Counted from the first letter of the stretch, positions 18,325 through 27,925 are shown. The stretch is DNA of 64,000 nt from Arthrobacter sp. AFG20 (GCF_002892795.1 NZ_PJMC01000011.1:62001-126000); one strand, 5' to 3'. Translations and numbers: made by a program. Notes: generated from the letters alone by a model not told the origin.

Positions 18325-18825
18325 ATGCGCACTCTCGTTCTGAATGCTGGATATGAACCGCTGGCGGTAGTGACCTTCCGCCGGGCGCTGGTCCTTGTGC
18401 TCACCGGAAAGGCAAGCGTGGTGGCCGAAGGCGACGATCCTGTCGTCGGGCCGCAGGACATCATGGGCCGTCCGTCCGTGATTCTCCTCAACCGCTACAT
18501 CCGCCCCCGGTACAACATGATCACCGCGGTGAGCAGACGCGGTGTGCTTCGCCGCGACGGCCACCGGTGCGCCTACTGCGGCAAGGCAGCCCACACCATA
18601 GACCATGTCCAGCCGAAATCGCGGGGCGGTGCGGACTCCTGGGAGAACCTCGTCGCAGCCTGCCTTCGCTGCAACAACGTCAAGGGTGACCACACGCCCA
18701 GCGAAATGGGCTGGAAGCTCCGGTTCGATCCGGCGCCACCCGTGGGCACCATGTGGCAGATCAAGGAGCTGGAAAAGCCCACACCGGCGTGGGATCCGTT
18801 CCTGCTTCCGGAAAGAGCAGCCTGA
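18325..18825 (+). CDS. HNH endonuclease family protein
   Basis: A 166-residue protein, MRTLVLNAGYEPLAVVTFRRALVLVLTGKA onward. The C-terminal HNH/zinc-finger module has CAYCG and CLRCNN Cys pairs and the core TIDHVQPKSRGG, then SWENLVAAC with the conserved Asn. The start at 18325 is preferred over 18319 because GAAGAGG (18311-18317) then has a seven-base spacing. This compact HNH type, with an N-terminal strand reading LVLN-GYEP, is widespread in actinobacterial chromosomes and not tied to restriction genes here. The biological target is unknown. Confidence 0.88.
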   Translation: MRTLVLNAGYEPLAVVTFRRALVLVLTGKASVVAEGDDPVVGPQDIMGRPSVILLNRYIRPRYNMITAVSRRGVLRRDGHRCAYCGKAAHTIDHVQPKSRGGADSWENLVAACLRCNNVKGDHTPSEMGWKLRFDPAPPVGTMWQIKELEKPTPAWDPFLLPERAA

Positions 18826-18860
18826 CTCCTGCCTGGGCCTTCGAGGCTTAGTCTGGTTGG

Positions 18861-19454
18861 GTGGACTTTGACGCAATAATCCTGGCCGGCGGCCGCTCCT
18901 CGCGACTGGGCGGCTCACCCAAGTCTGCCCTGATGTATGGCGGCGCCACCCTCCTTGAGCGCTCCCTCGCGGCTGCCGCGGGTGCCCGGCACATTGTTGT
19001 GGTGGGACCTGAGGCGGCAGGCCTTCCCGGTGAAGTCCTCACCGCGCGAGAGGACCCTCCTTTTGCGGGTCCTGCGGCGGCAATCGCCGCCGGCCTGGCC
19101 GCCCTGCAGGGTGCGGACCCCGCGGGCATGGTCCTGGTTCTCGCGTGCGACATGCCCCGCGTGGGCGATGCCGTCCGCGCACTCCTGGGCGCTCTTCCCG
19201 GCGGGGGCGCTGACGGCGTCATAGCCGCGTCCGCCGACGGGCGGCTGCAGCCGCTGGCGGGTTTTTATGGCACAGCTGGGCTGGAACGCGCCGTGCAGGC
19301 TGCCGCCGCACGCAACGCCCTGGTGCACGGGTCAGTCTTCGCCCTCCTTGCTAGTCTTGACGTGCAGGCTGTGGTTGTCCCTGCCGGCTCCACCGACGAT
19401 GTGGACACCTGGGACGATGCGGCTGCGTTGGGAGTAGCTGTCCGGGAGCAATGA
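18861..19454 (+). CDS. mobA: Molybdenum cofactor guanylyltransferase-like NTP transferase
   Basis: Attaches GMP to molybdopterin to make the bis-MGD/MGD cofactor, or is a close NTP-transferase relative. It has 197 residues from the GTG at 18861. The nucleotide loop is LAGGRSSRLGGSPKSAL (residues 8-24), and the metal-binding Asp is in VLACDMPRVG near residue 97. RLQPLAGFYG is the acceptor-site strand. It is the first of a MoCo-related set (mobA, a DUF6457 gene, moeA, fdhD), which supports the MobA assignment over other GT-A NTP transferases. Confidence 0.88.
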   Translation: MDFDAIILAGGRSSRLGGSPKSALMYGGATLLERSLAAAAGARHIVVVGPEAAGLPGEVLTAREDPPFAGPAAAIAAGLAALQGADPAGMVLVLACDMPRVGDAVRALLGALPGGGADGVIAASADGRLQPLAGFYGTAGLERAVQAAAARNALVHGSVFALLASLDVQAVVVPAGSTDDVDTWDDAAALGVAVREQ

Positions 19455-19490
19455 CCCGCATTCCGGACCGCCGTAAATTTGGAGGCAGGC

Positions 19491-19838
19491 ATGAAAAGCC
19501 AGGACGAAACGCTTGAGGAGTGGTGCCGTCTGCTGCTGCGGGCCTTCGAGCTCGAGGATGTGGACGTGGACATCAACGAGGTGTTGTCCGTTGCGGGAGT
19601 TGCCGCGCACTCCGTGGTGCGTCCCGCAGCCCCGCTGACCACCTTCATAGCAGGGCTCGCCACCGGCCTCAAGTGTGCCGCGGGCCAGGCCCCGGACGGT
19701 CACGCCATGCAGGGCGCAATGGACGTGGCCCGCGCCGTTGCCAAGGCCTACGCCGCCGATGAGGTGCAGGCTGCTGCGGGCACCCCGGCGGCAGGCACCG
19801 CCGGAACGTCGGGCCCCACCGGGACCCCGGGGGAATGA
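19491..19838 (+). CDS. DUF6457 protein, MoCo-linked
   Basis: A 115-residue acidic helical protein starting MKSQDETLEEWCRLLLRAFELEDVDVDINEVL at the ATG at 19491, five bases after GGAGG. The conserved middle VAGVAAHSVVRPAAPLTTFIAGLATG matches the small DUF6457 family, which in actinobacteria is nearly always found next to MobA or MoeA genes. The C-terminus is a Gly/Ala/Thr-rich tail. Its stop overlaps the moeA start by four bases (ATGA). The biochemical function is unknown; a part in cofactor insertion or nucleotide attachment is an inference from linkage. Confidence 0.8.
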   Translation: MKSQDETLEEWCRLLLRAFELEDVDVDINEVLSVAGVAAHSVVRPAAPLTTFIAGLATGLKCAAGQAPDGHAMQGAMDVARAVAKAYAADEVQAAAGTPAAGTAGTSGPTGTPGE

Positions 19839-21418
19839 CAGCCGCGCCCGAGCACCGCTCTACCGACCCCTACTCCACCGGGGACGCAGCGTCCACCGGG
19901 GACGTGGCCCCCACCAGGGATGCACGCGCTGACGACGACGCACCTGCTGCCGCGTCCGACGTCGAGCCAGCGCCCGTCGTCGAACCCGCGCCCGTCGTCG
20001 AACCCGGTGCCGTCGTCGAACCTGGTGCCGACCCCGGACCCGGTGCCAACGCAGAGGGGGAGACGGACGCGCCGGGGGAGCCGGACGTGCCGGCGAAGCA
20101 CCTGGCGCATACCTGGGCGGAGGCCCGGCAGGCCGCCTTCGACTGTGCCGCGCCGATACCTGCGGCAGCCGTGCCCCTGCGGGACGCCGTGGGCCGGACT
20201 TTGGCCGCGGACATCACCGCCCACCAGGACATGCCGCACTATGCGTCGTCGGCCATGGACGGCTGGGCTGTTAACGGATCCGGTCCGTGGATCCTGGCCG
20301 AGCCGGGGCAGCGTCTCGCGCCGCACCAGGCGAGCGTCATTGTGACGGGCGGACTGATTCCGCCGGGTGCCAAGGCAGTGCTGCGCACCGAGAGCGGTGC
20401 GATGTCCACGGACGATGACGGCCTGCCTGTCCTGACGCTGGGAGGCGCCGCCCGGCCCGGCGAACCGAGGAACGGCCAGCACATCCGGAAGGCCGCAGAG
20501 GAAGCGGCTGCCGGGGACGTGCTGGTCAGGGCCGGCGTTGTGCTGAATCCCGCTCATGTGGCCCTCGCCGCCCTGGCCGGGTACGACGAGGTGGAGGTGC
20601 TCGGCAAGCCGGTGGTGAAGCTGGTGCTGACGGGCTCCGAAGTGGTGGAGCAGGGACTGCCCGAGCCCGGGCGGGTGCGTGACACGTTCGGGCCACAGCT
20701 GGCCACAGTGGTGGAGATGCTGGGCGGCCTGTGCCGCGAACAGGTCCGCATCGGGGACAGCTACGCGGAATGGCTGGAGGGCCTCGAGGATTCAGGCCTG
20801 CCTGAGGCACTGAACCTGCCGGCCGACGTCGTCATCACCACCGGCGGCACCGGCCGTTCCGGCACCGACCACTTCAGGCGGGCAGTGGCTGAACTGGGCG
20901 GACGGCTGATCATTGACGGCGTGGCAATGCGGCCCGGACACCCCGCCGTCCTCGCAGAACTTCCGGACGGGCGCTTCGTGCTGGGGCTGCCGGGCAACCC
21001 GCTGGCGGCCATGATGGCCTTGTCCACGGTGGGCGCGCCGCTGCTGGCTGCCCTCGGACATGGCCAGCTGCCGCCGGTCCGGGAAGTCCCCTCCGGCACC
21101 ATGCTCGAGCCCGACCCCGGGCGCACGCGGCTGATGCCCTTCCGCCTCCTCTACGGCATGGCCTCGCCTGCGCAGCACACCGGCCCGGGCATGATGCGCG
21201 GACTGGCGTCGGCCGACGGCGTCCTGGTGGTGCCGCCGCACGGCGTGCAGCTCGGCGAGATGGTGCCGGCTTTCGCACTGCCCTGGGGTCCGGCCATCCC
21301 TGAGCCCAAGACCGCCGAACCCAAACCCAAGACCCCGGCGCGCAAGCCTGCGTCCCGGGCGTCGGCCAAACAGGGTGCCCAGAGCGGGCCGGTGGACTGG
21401 AGTGCCCTGCTCGATTGA
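19835..21418 (+). CDS. moeA: Molybdopterin molybdenumtransferase MoeA with long N-terminal extension
   Basis: Inserts molybdate into adenylated molybdopterin. It is 527 residues long against about 400 usually. Residues 1-88 are a low-complexity acidic extension with EPAPVV-type six-residue tandem repeats. The MoeA core starts at AKHLAHTWAEARQA. It shows MPHYASSAMDGWAVNG (domain III), then GTGRSGTDHFRRAVAELGG with the MoaB-like active-site loop TTGGTGRSGTD, and GLPGNPLAAMMAL. The last 45 residues are a Lys/Pro/Ala-rich tail. It overlaps the preceding gene by 4 bp. Confidence 0.93.
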   Translation: MTAAPEHRSTDPYSTGDAASTGDVAPTRDARADDDAPAAASDVEPAPVVEPAPVVEPGAVVEPGADPGPGANAEGETDAPGEPDVPAKHLAHTWAEARQAAFDCAAPIPAAAVPLRDAVGRTLAADITAHQDMPHYASSAMDGWAVNGSGPWILAEPGQRLAPHQASVIVTGGLIPPGAKAVLRTESGAMSTDDDGLPVLTLGGAARPGEPRNGQHIRKAAEEAAAGDVLVRAGVVLNPAHVALAALAGYDEVEVLGKPVVKLVLTGSEVVEQGLPEPGRVRDTFGPQLATVVEMLGGLCREQVRIGDSYAEWLEGLEDSGLPEALNLPADVVITTGGTGRSGTDHFRRAVAELGGRLIIDGVAMRPGHPAVLAELPDGRFVLGLPGNPLAAMMALSTVGAPLLAALGHGQLPPVREVPSGTMLEPDPGRTRLMPFRLLYGMASPAQHTGPGMMRGLASADGVLVVPPHGVQLGEMVPAFALPWGPAIPEPKTAEPKPKTPARKPASRASAKQGAQSGPVDWSALLD

Positions 21419-21481
21419 AGTGCGTGCTCGACTGAGGTGCAATGATGGAGGCATGAACAGCCACTCAGCGCGGAGTCTCGC

Positions 21482-22354
21482 ATGGGCCGTGTAACGCAAC
21501 GACGCAAGGTGTACCGCTACGTCCTGGACGGCTCGGCCGCGGCATTGGAGTTCCCGGTCCGGCACCGCGAGGACGTGCTCGCCGTGGAGGAACCGCTCGA
21601 GATCCGGCTGGGGAACCTGTCCTTCTCTGTCACCATGCGTACGCCCGGGGACGACTTCGACCTGGTGGCAGGTTTCCTCGTCTCAGAGGGCGTCATCTGG
21701 GACGCCGATCAGCTGATCTCGCTCAGGTTTTGTGCCGGCGAAGACGAAAACGGGATCCAGACATTCAACGTGGTCGAAGCCCAGCTGCGGCCGGATGTGC
21801 CACTGCCGGACACCGGACGGCACGTCTACACGTCCAGCTCGTGCGGGATCTGCGGCACGGACTCCATTGAATCGGTCACCAAGTCATCACACTTCAACCC
21901 CGCCGCCGACCGGCTCACCGTTCCAGTCGAGACGCTTGCCTCACTGCCGGACCGGCTGCGGGAAGCGCAGGCCGTCTTCGAGGTGACCGGGGGAGTGCAC
22001 GCTGCCGGACTGTTCAGCATTGACGACGACGGCGGTGCGGAGCTGCTGTGCCTCCGGGAGGACGTGGGCAGGCACAACGCGGTGGACAAGGTGGTGGGCT
22101 GGGCTCTGCGCGAACGGCGGCTGCCGCTCACGAACACCGTGCTCCAGGTGTCGGGGCGGGCCTCTTTCGAGCTGGTCCAGAAGGCCGCACTGGCCGGCAT
22201 TCCGGTGCTCGCCGCCGTCAGCGCTCCGTCCAGCCTTGCCGTGGAGCTGGCCGAGTCCACCGGCGTCACGCTGGCAGGGTTCAGCCGGGGAACCAGCCTG
22301 AACGTCTACGCAGGTGCGGGCCGCATCTCCACGCCTTCGCCGGTGCCGCAGTAG
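21482..22354 (+). CDS. fdhD: Sulfurtransferase FdhD for formate dehydrogenase
   Basis: Transfers sulfur to the Mo cofactor of formate dehydrogenase. It has 290 residues from the ATG at 21482. The N-terminal domain shows EEPLEIRLGN and MRTPGDDFDLVAGFLVSEGV. The catalytic loop CGICGT is at about residues 121-126, and EDVGRHNAVDKVVGWAL and VSGRASFELVQKAALAGIPVLAAVSAPSSLAVELAE follow. All are family landmarks. The formate dehydrogenase itself is not in this window. It is the last gene of the MoCo group, 63 bases after moeA. Confidence 0.95.
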   Translation: MGRVTQRRKVYRYVLDGSAAALEFPVRHREDVLAVEEPLEIRLGNLSFSVTMRTPGDDFDLVAGFLVSEGVIWDADQLISLRFCAGEDENGIQTFNVVEAQLRPDVPLPDTGRHVYTSSSCGICGTDSIESVTKSSHFNPAADRLTVPVETLASLPDRLREAQAVFEVTGGVHAAGLFSIDDDGGAELLCLREDVGRHNAVDKVVGWALRERRLPLTNTVLQVSGRASFELVQKAALAGIPVLAAVSAPSSLAVELAESTGVTLAGFSRGTSLNVYAGAGRISTPSPVPQ

Positions 22355-22532
22355 GGGCGTGGCCCCTTGGCTGCCGGACGCCCGCGCAGTAGATTTTATC
22401 CATCGAATGGAAACGTTGATCCGCTCATAAGGCAGCTGAACTGCCCGGACCCCCCAAGCTGACCGCGACGCCCATGCCCGCACGAAAGCCAGCACAGCCC
22501 GCTTCAGCTTTCACGTACTAAAGAGGTACTCA

Positions 22533-25500
22533 TTGCACGACGACCGCCGGATCACGGAAGTCCGACTGGACCGCTTTCTCCGCGAACGGATCACCCCCGC
22601 CATTTACGGGCGCAGCGTGCCCCTGGAGCTGACCGGCTGGGACGTTCCGGATGAACCCGTCCCGGTTCTGGAGGCCCTGCGCCAGGACTTCCTGCCGCAG
22701 GAACAAGGTGCCGCGTGGGGGCGCCCGTGGAGCACAAAGTGGCTGCGCCTTCAGGGAGAGGTGCCGGATGCCTGGGGAACAGCACCGGACACCGAGGTGG
22801 AAATCGTTGTGGACCTCGGGTTCACCACGGAGATTCCCGGCTTCCAGTGCGAAGGAATCGCCTGGCGCCCGGACGGCAGCATCATCAAGGCCATCTCGCC
22901 CCGCAACCAGCACATCCCGCTGAAGCTCCTGGGCAGCGGGCTCGCCGTCGATTTCTATGTGGAGGCAGCAGCCAACCCCGATGTTGCCCAGGGCTGGAGC
23001 TTCGCGCCGACTCCGTACGGAGACAAGGCCACCGCGGGCACCGAACCGCAGTACCGTCTGGGCAGCATCGCCATCGCGGAGCTGAACCGGGCAGTGTGGG
23101 AACTCCAGCAGGACGTGCTGACACTCAGCGGCCTCATGCATGAGCTGCCCACCGAACTGCCGCGCCGGCACGAAATCCTCCGTGCCCTGGAACGGATGAT
23201 GGACCTCATGGACCCGGACGACGTCGCCGGCACAGCGCCCGCCGGGCGCGAGGCGCTGGCGGAGGTGCTGGCCAGGCCTGCCTACGCCTCGGCCCACCGG
23301 CTGCTGGCCACCGGACACGCGCACATCGATTCGGCCTGGCTGTGGCCTGTCCGGGAAACCATGCGCAAGTGTGCCCGGACCTTTTCCAATGTGGTTGCCC
23401 TCATGGACGAGGACCCGGACTTCGTGTTCTCCTGTTCCTCCGCCCAGCAGCTCGCCTGGATCAAGGAATACTACCCGGAGCTCTTCGCCCGCATCCGGGA
23501 GAAGGTGAAATCCGGCCAGTTCATTCCCGTGGGCGGCATGTGGGTGGAGTCGGACACCAACATGCCCGGCGGTGAGGCCATGGCCCGGCAGTTCGTCGAA
23601 GGCAAGAGCTTCTTCCTCAAGGAGTTCGACGTCGAGTGCATGGAAGCCTGGCTACCGGACTCTTTCGGGTACTCCGCAGCCCTGCCGCAGATCGTCAAAG
23701 CCGCCGGGAGCCGCTGGTTCCTGACGCAGAAGATCTCCTGGAACCAGATCAACCGGATGCCGCACCACACCTTCAACTGGGAAGGCATTGACGGCACCCG
23801 CGTCTTCACGCACTTCCCGCCGGTGGACACGTACAACTCCGAGCTCAGCGGCCGGGATCTGGCACACGCCGAGCGCAATTACCGGGACCACGGACACGGC
23901 ACCATCTCGCTCGTCCCCTTCGGCTATGGCGACGGCGGTGGCGGACCGACGCGGGAGATGGTCGCCGCCGCGCACCGCGCGGCCGACCTGGAAGGGTCGC
24001 CGAAGGTCCGGATCGGATCGCCGCGCAGCTTCTTTGAGCAGGCCGAAGCAGAGTACAAAGCGCTGCCGGTCTGGGTGGGTGAGATGTACCTGGAGCTGCA
24101 CCGCGGCACCTACACCAGCCAGGCCAGGACCAAGCAGGGCAACCGCCGGTCCGAGCACCTCCTCCGCGAGGCGGAGCTGTGGTGCGCCACGGCCGCCGTC
24201 CGCTCCGGCGGGGAGTACACGTACCCCGCGGCCGAGCTGAAGCGGCTGTGGCAGCTGGTCCTGCTGCAGCAGTTCCACGACATCCTGCCCGGCAGCGCCA
24301 TCGCCTGGGTGCACCAGGACGCCGAACGCAACTACGCCGCCGTCGCCAAAGGGCTGGAAGCCCTCATCAGCGAGGCGGCCGCAGCCCTCCTGGGGGAGGG
24401 GACGCAGGAGTTCCTGCTCAACGCGAGCCCGCACGCCCGCCTTGGAGTTCCCGCGCTCACGGCCGCCGTGCATGCGGTAACCGAGGATGAGGTGCAGGCC
24501 ACACCGCTGGACGGCGGCTTTGTCCTGGACAACGGAATCATCCGTGCCGTACTGGATGACGACGGGCTCCTGACCTCGCTGCGGGACCACGGGACAGGCC
24601 GCGAAGCCATCGCACCCGGCCAGTTCGGAAACCACCTGGAGCTGCACCGGGACACCCCCAACGAATGGGACGCCTGGGACATCGACGAGTTCTACCGGCG
24701 AAACGTCACCAGCCTTGCCGACGCCGCGGAGGTGAGGTTGGAGCGGAACGGCGGGGACGCCGTCGTCGTGGTGGAACGGCTCACCGGTTCCTCCCGCATC
24801 ACCCAGCGCATCACCCTGGCGGCGGGCAGCCCGTCCTTGGGGATCTCCACCGAGGTTGACTGGCAGGAGCGCGAAAAGCTGCTCAAGCTGGGATTCCCGC
24901 TGGACCTGAGGGCGGACCGGTCGGCGGCGGAAACCCAGTTCGGCCACGTCTTCCGGCCGACCCACGTGAACACGTCGTGGGAGGCTGCCAAGTTCGAGAT
25001 CTGCGCGCACCGCTGGATCCACGTTTCAGAACCCGGGTACGGCGTGGCCATCGCCAACGCCTCCACGTACGGGCACGACGTCGCCCGAACTGTCCGGGAC
25101 GACGGCGGGACCACCACCACCGTCCGGCTCTCGCTGCTGCGGGCGGCCGAGTTCCCCGACCCCCAGGCCGACCGCGGCACGCACGTGCTTGATGTCTGGG
25201 TCCGGCCGGCAGCGGGAATCGCCGAGGCCGTCGAGGAGGGCTACCGCGCCAACCTCGCGCCGAGGACGGTGCTCGGCGCGCACCCGGCCGAGGCGCTGGT
25301 TACGGTGGACAACCCGGCCCTGGTGGTCGAAGCCGTCAAGCTGGCCGAAGACGGCTCGGGAGACGTCATCATCCGGCTGTACGAATCACTGGGCCAGCGA
25401 TCGGCCGGACGCCTGACCGCCAACTTCCCGGCGACGGGCATCCAGGCCGTGGACCTGCTCGAGCGGCCGGTCGAGTCGACGGGCGTGGTGGCCGGGGCGG

Positions 25501-25559
25501 ACTCCGCGGAGCTCACGCTGCGGCCCTTCCAGCTGGTCACCCTGAGGCTTGCCCGCTGA
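22533..25559 (+). CDS. Alpha-mannosidase, glycoside hydrolase family 38
   Basis: Cytosolic retaining alpha-mannosidase of 1008 residues, the normal length for bacterial GH38. The start is the TTG at 22533 with AAGAGG six bases upstream; no better in-frame start exists. The catalytic domain begins near residue 255 with LATGHAHIDSAWLWPVRET, which supplies the zinc ligands H and D. MWVESDTNMPGGEAMARQF, EAWLPDSFGYSAALPQI and LVLLQQFHDILPGSAI (zinc His) follow. The C-terminal half is beta-sandwich domains. It is a single gene with no sugar transporter beside it. The 178-bp gap before it holds a possible LacI-like half-site TGGAAACGTTGA around 22408. Confidence 0.94.
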   Translation: MHDDRRITEVRLDRFLRERITPAIYGRSVPLELTGWDVPDEPVPVLEALRQDFLPQEQGAAWGRPWSTKWLRLQGEVPDAWGTAPDTEVEIVVDLGFTTEIPGFQCEGIAWRPDGSIIKAISPRNQHIPLKLLGSGLAVDFYVEAAANPDVAQGWSFAPTPYGDKATAGTEPQYRLGSIAIAELNRAVWELQQDVLTLSGLMHELPTELPRRHEILRALERMMDLMDPDDVAGTAPAGREALAEVLARPAYASAHRLLATGHAHIDSAWLWPVRETMRKCARTFSNVVALMDEDPDFVFSCSSAQQLAWIKEYYPELFARIREKVKSGQFIPVGGMWVESDTNMPGGEAMARQFVEGKSFFLKEFDVECMEAWLPDSFGYSAALPQIVKAAGSRWFLTQKISWNQINRMPHHTFNWEGIDGTRVFTHFPPVDTYNSELSGRDLAHAERNYRDHGHGTISLVPFGYGDGGGGPTREMVAAAHRAADLEGSPKVRIGSPRSFFEQAEAEYKALPVWVGEMYLELHRGTYTSQARTKQGNRRSEHLLREAELWCATAAVRSGGEYTYPAAELKRLWQLVLLQQFHDILPGSAIAWVHQDAERNYAAVAKGLEALISEAAAALLGEGTQEFLLNASPHARLGVPALTAAVHAVTEDEVQATPLDGGFVLDNGIIRAVLDDDGLLTSLRDHGTGREAIAPGQFGNHLELHRDTPNEWDAWDIDEFYRRNVTSLADAAEVRLERNGGDAVVVVERLTGSSRITQRITLAAGSPSLGISTEVDWQEREKLLKLGFPLDLRADRSAAETQFGHVFRPTHVNTSWEAAKFEICAHRWIHVSEPGYGVAIANASTYGHDVARTVRDDGGTTTTVRLSLLRAAEFPDPQADRGTHVLDVWVRPAAGIAEAVEEGYRANLAPRTVLGAHPAEALVTVDNPALVVEAVKLAEDGSGDVIIRLYESLGQRSAGRLTANFPATGIQAVDLLERPVESTGVVAGADSAELTLRPFQLVTLRLAR

Positions 25560-25608
25560 CAGCAACTGGACGCCCGCTACCAGCAGGCCGTCGCGGGCTA
25601 GAAGGCGG

Positions 25609-26439
25609 TCAGAACTCGTGCAGCAGCCGCCGGACGAACTGCCGGGTCCGCTCCTGCCGCGGCGCCCGGAGGACCTCGGCGGCCGGTCCGCGCTCCACCA
25701 CCAGGCCGCCGTCCATGAAAATGACCTCGTCCGCCACCTGCCGGGCGAAGGCCAGCTCGTGGGTCACGATGACCATGGTCCACCCCTCGTCGGCAAGTTC
25801 CTGGATGACGCCCAAAACGTCGCCGACGAGTTCCGGGTCCAGTGCCGAGGTAGGCTCATCGAACAGCAGCAGCTGGGGCTTCAGGGCCAGGGCACGCACA
25901 ATGCCCACGCGCTGCTGCTGGCCACCGGAGAGCTCGAACGGGTAGGCGTCGCGCTTGTCCGCCAGCCCCACCCTGGCCAGCAGCTTTTCGGCGTCGGCCA
26001 CGGCCTCGGCCCGCTTGCGCTTCTGGACCTGGACCGGTCCTTCAATGACGTTCTGCAGGACGGTCATGTGCGGGAACAGGTTGTAGTGCTGGAACACCAT
26101 GGCGCTGCGGTCCCGCAGGTCCGAAATCTCCTTTTTGGAGACCTTGGCGGAGAAATCCAGCGCGAGCTCGGGTCCCGCGGAGGTGCCGGGACCCGCAACG
26201 GTGACCGTCCCGGCGTCGGGCGTTTCCAGCCCGTTCAGTGAGCGCAGGACGGTGGTCTTGCCCGAACCCGACGGCCCGATCAGGGCCACGACGTTGCCGC
26301 GGCGCACGTCGAGGTCGATGTCCCGCAGCACCACGTTGCTGCCGAACGCCTTCGCGAGGTTGCGGACCGACAGCACCGGTCTGCCCTGTGATGCGGCGCC
26401 GTGGGGTGCCGCCTGTGCTGCTCCGTCAGTGGGCGACAT
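25609..26439 (-). CDS. Polar amino acid ABC transporter ATPase
   Basis: A 276-residue ATP-binding subunit from the ATG at 26439. Walker A is GPSGSGKTT (residues 51-59 approximately), Q-loop VFQHYNLFPHMTV, signature LSGGQQQRVG, Walker B LLLFDEPTSALDPE and H-switch VTHELAFARQ. The sequence type matches the GlnQ/TcyC subfamily of polar amino acid importers. It overlaps the permease gene by 14 bp and is last in the operon substrate-binding protein, permease, ATPase. Confidence 0.95.
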   Translation of the reverse strand: MSPTDGAAQAAPHGAASQGRPVLSVRNLAKAFGSNVVLRDIDLDVRRGNVVALIGPSGSGKTTVLRSLNGLETPDAGTVTVAGPGTSAGPELALDFSAKVSKKEISDLRDRSAMVFQHYNLFPHMTVLQNVIEGPVQVQKRKRAEAVADAEKLLARVGLADKRDAYPFELSGGQQQRVGIVRALALKPQLLLFDEPTSALDPELVGDVLGVIQELADEGWTMVIVTHELAFARQVADEVIFMDGGLVVERGPAAEVLRAPRQERTRQFVRRLLHEF

Positions 26440-27091
26440 AGCGGTCCAGTCTCCTTTCAAGCACGGACTGCCCGGAGGACAGCGCCAGGCAAATGATCCA
26501 GTAGACAAGGGCCGCCTCGAGATACAGCACCATGAACTCCTGGCTGAACGCGGCGATCTGCTGCGCGTTGCGGAACAGCTCCGTGACCAGGATGAGTGAG
26601 GCGAGCGACGTGTCCTTGACCAGCGAAATGAAGGTGTTGGACAGCGGCGGCACCGACACCCTCGCGGCCTGCGGCAGGATGATGCGGCGCAGCGACTGGC
26701 CCCGGGACATGCCGATGGTGTGGCCGGCTTCCCACTGGCCCTTGGGCACCGACAGGATGGCGGCCCTGATGACCTCGGCGGCATAGCCGCCGATGTTCAG
26801 CGAGAAGGCGATGATGGCACTGGGCCACGGATCGAGCTTCACCCCCAGGCTCGGCAGGCCGTAGAAGATCACGAAAAGCTGTACCAGCAGCGGGGTGCCG
26901 CGGATCACGGAAACGTAGAACCGTGCCACACCGGACACCACAGCGTTCCGGCTTAGCCGCATCAGCGCCACCAGCAGTGCCAGCGCGAGGCCGATGGCGA
27001 ATGAAGCGAGCGTCAGCGGGATGGTGCCGGTGACTGCGCCCGTGACAATAGGGCCGAAGGAGCTCCAGATGAGATCCCAGTTCAACGGCAT
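26426..27091 (-). CDS. Polar amino acid ABC transporter permease
   Basis: A 221-residue His/Glu/Gln/Arg/opine-type permease with five hydrophobic spans. The coupling motif is EAGHTIGMSRGQSLRRIILPQA, the EAA loop of this family. The N-terminal TIPLTLASFAIGLALALLVALMRLS and RFYVSVIRGTPLLVQLFVIFYGLP are characteristic of TcyB-like cystine permeases. It abuts the binding-protein gene with no spacer (27091/27092). Confidence 0.95.
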   Translation of the reverse strand: MPLNWDLIWSSFGPIVTGAVTGTIPLTLASFAIGLALALLVALMRLSRNAVVSGVARFYVSVIRGTPLLVQLFVIFYGLPSLGVKLDPWPSAIIAFSLNIGGYAAEVIRAAILSVPKGQWEAGHTIGMSRGQSLRRIILPQAARVSVPPLSNTFISLVKDTSLASLILVTELFRNAQQIAAFSQEFMVLYLEAALVYWIICLALSSGQSVLERRLDRYVAH

Positions 27092-27925
27092 CTACTTGGA
27101 GACGTCCGTGCCGAAGTACTTCTCCGAGATCTTGGCCAGCGTCCCGTCGGCGCGGAGGTCGTCCAGCGCCTTGTCTACCGCCTTGGTAAGCTCCGTGGAG
27201 CCCTTGCGGAACGCGAAGGCGCTTTCGGACTTCTCCGTGGTTTCGGCGGCGATTTTCAGCCCGGCATCCGGATTGGTCTTCGCGTAGTCGAGGTAGGTGA
27301 GCTTGTCATTGACGATGGCGTCCACGCGGCCTTGCCGGACCAGCGTCACGCCCTGGGCCCAGCCTTCCACGGACTGCACATTGGCGCCCGCGTCCACGGC
27401 CAACTTGTAGAAGTTGCTGGTGAGCGACTGGGCCGCGGTCTTGCCCTTGAGGCTCTCAAAGCTGGTAATGCTGCCGTTGTCCGCCTTCGTCACGATCACG
27501 CCCGTGGAGACGGTGTACGGCTTGGAGAAGTCGTATTTGGCCTTGCGTTCCGCGTTGATGGAAATCTGGTTGGCGATGACGTCGAACCGCTTGGCGTCGA
27601 GGCCAGCGAAGATCCCGTCGAACTGGGTCTCCTGGAAGTTGGCCTTCACGCCCAGCTTGTCAGCCACGGCGCGCGCGATCTCGACGTCGTAGCCGGTCAG
27701 GTCGCCGGCTCCCTCTGCGTGGAAGCTGAACGGCTTGTACGTGCCCTCGGTGGCGATGACAATCTCGCCCTTGGACTTCACATCGCTGAGTGACGTGTCC
27801 GAGCTGCTGGAAGCCGGAGCCTGGGAACCTCCGCCGCCGCTGCCACCGCCGCAGGCCGTCAGAGCCAGTGCCAGTCCGGCGAGGGTGGCTGCAAGGGCGG
27901 AGCGGCGGGAATGGACACGGTTCAT
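27092..27925 (-). CDS. Polar amino acid (cystine-like) ABC substrate-binding lipoprotein
   Basis: A 277-residue lipoprotein with a lipobox LTAC at about residues 22-25, then a Gly/Ser linker. The SBP_bac_3 domain shows GTYKPFSFHAEGAGDLTGYDVEIARAVADKLG, then FDVIANQISINAERKAKYDFSKPY and a QGRVDAIVNDKLTYLDYA segment. The combination of GYDVE and the NQISI strand is close to cystine-binding TcyA/FliY proteins, so cystine is the best guess. This is inference, not proof. It is first in its operon and follows a long leader with a terminator-like hairpin. Confidence 0.9.
   Translation of the reverse strand: MNRVHSRRSALAATLAGLALALTACGGGSGGGGSQAPASSSSDTSLSDVKSKGEIVIATEGTYKPFSFHAEGAGDLTGYDVEIARAVADKLGVKANFQETQFDGIFAGLDAKRFDVIANQISINAERKAKYDFSKPYTVSTGVIVTKADNGSITSFESLKGKTAAQSLTSNFYKLAVDAGANVQSVEGWAQGVTLVRQGRVDAIVNDKLTYLDYAKTNPDAGLKIAAETTEKSESAFAFRKGSTELTKAVDKALDDLRADGTLAKISEKYFGTDVSK

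Noticed and set aside
19970..20035. CRISPR-like short tandem repeat
   Set aside because: The 18-bp units are directly adjacent without spacers and encode in-frame repeats of MoeA.
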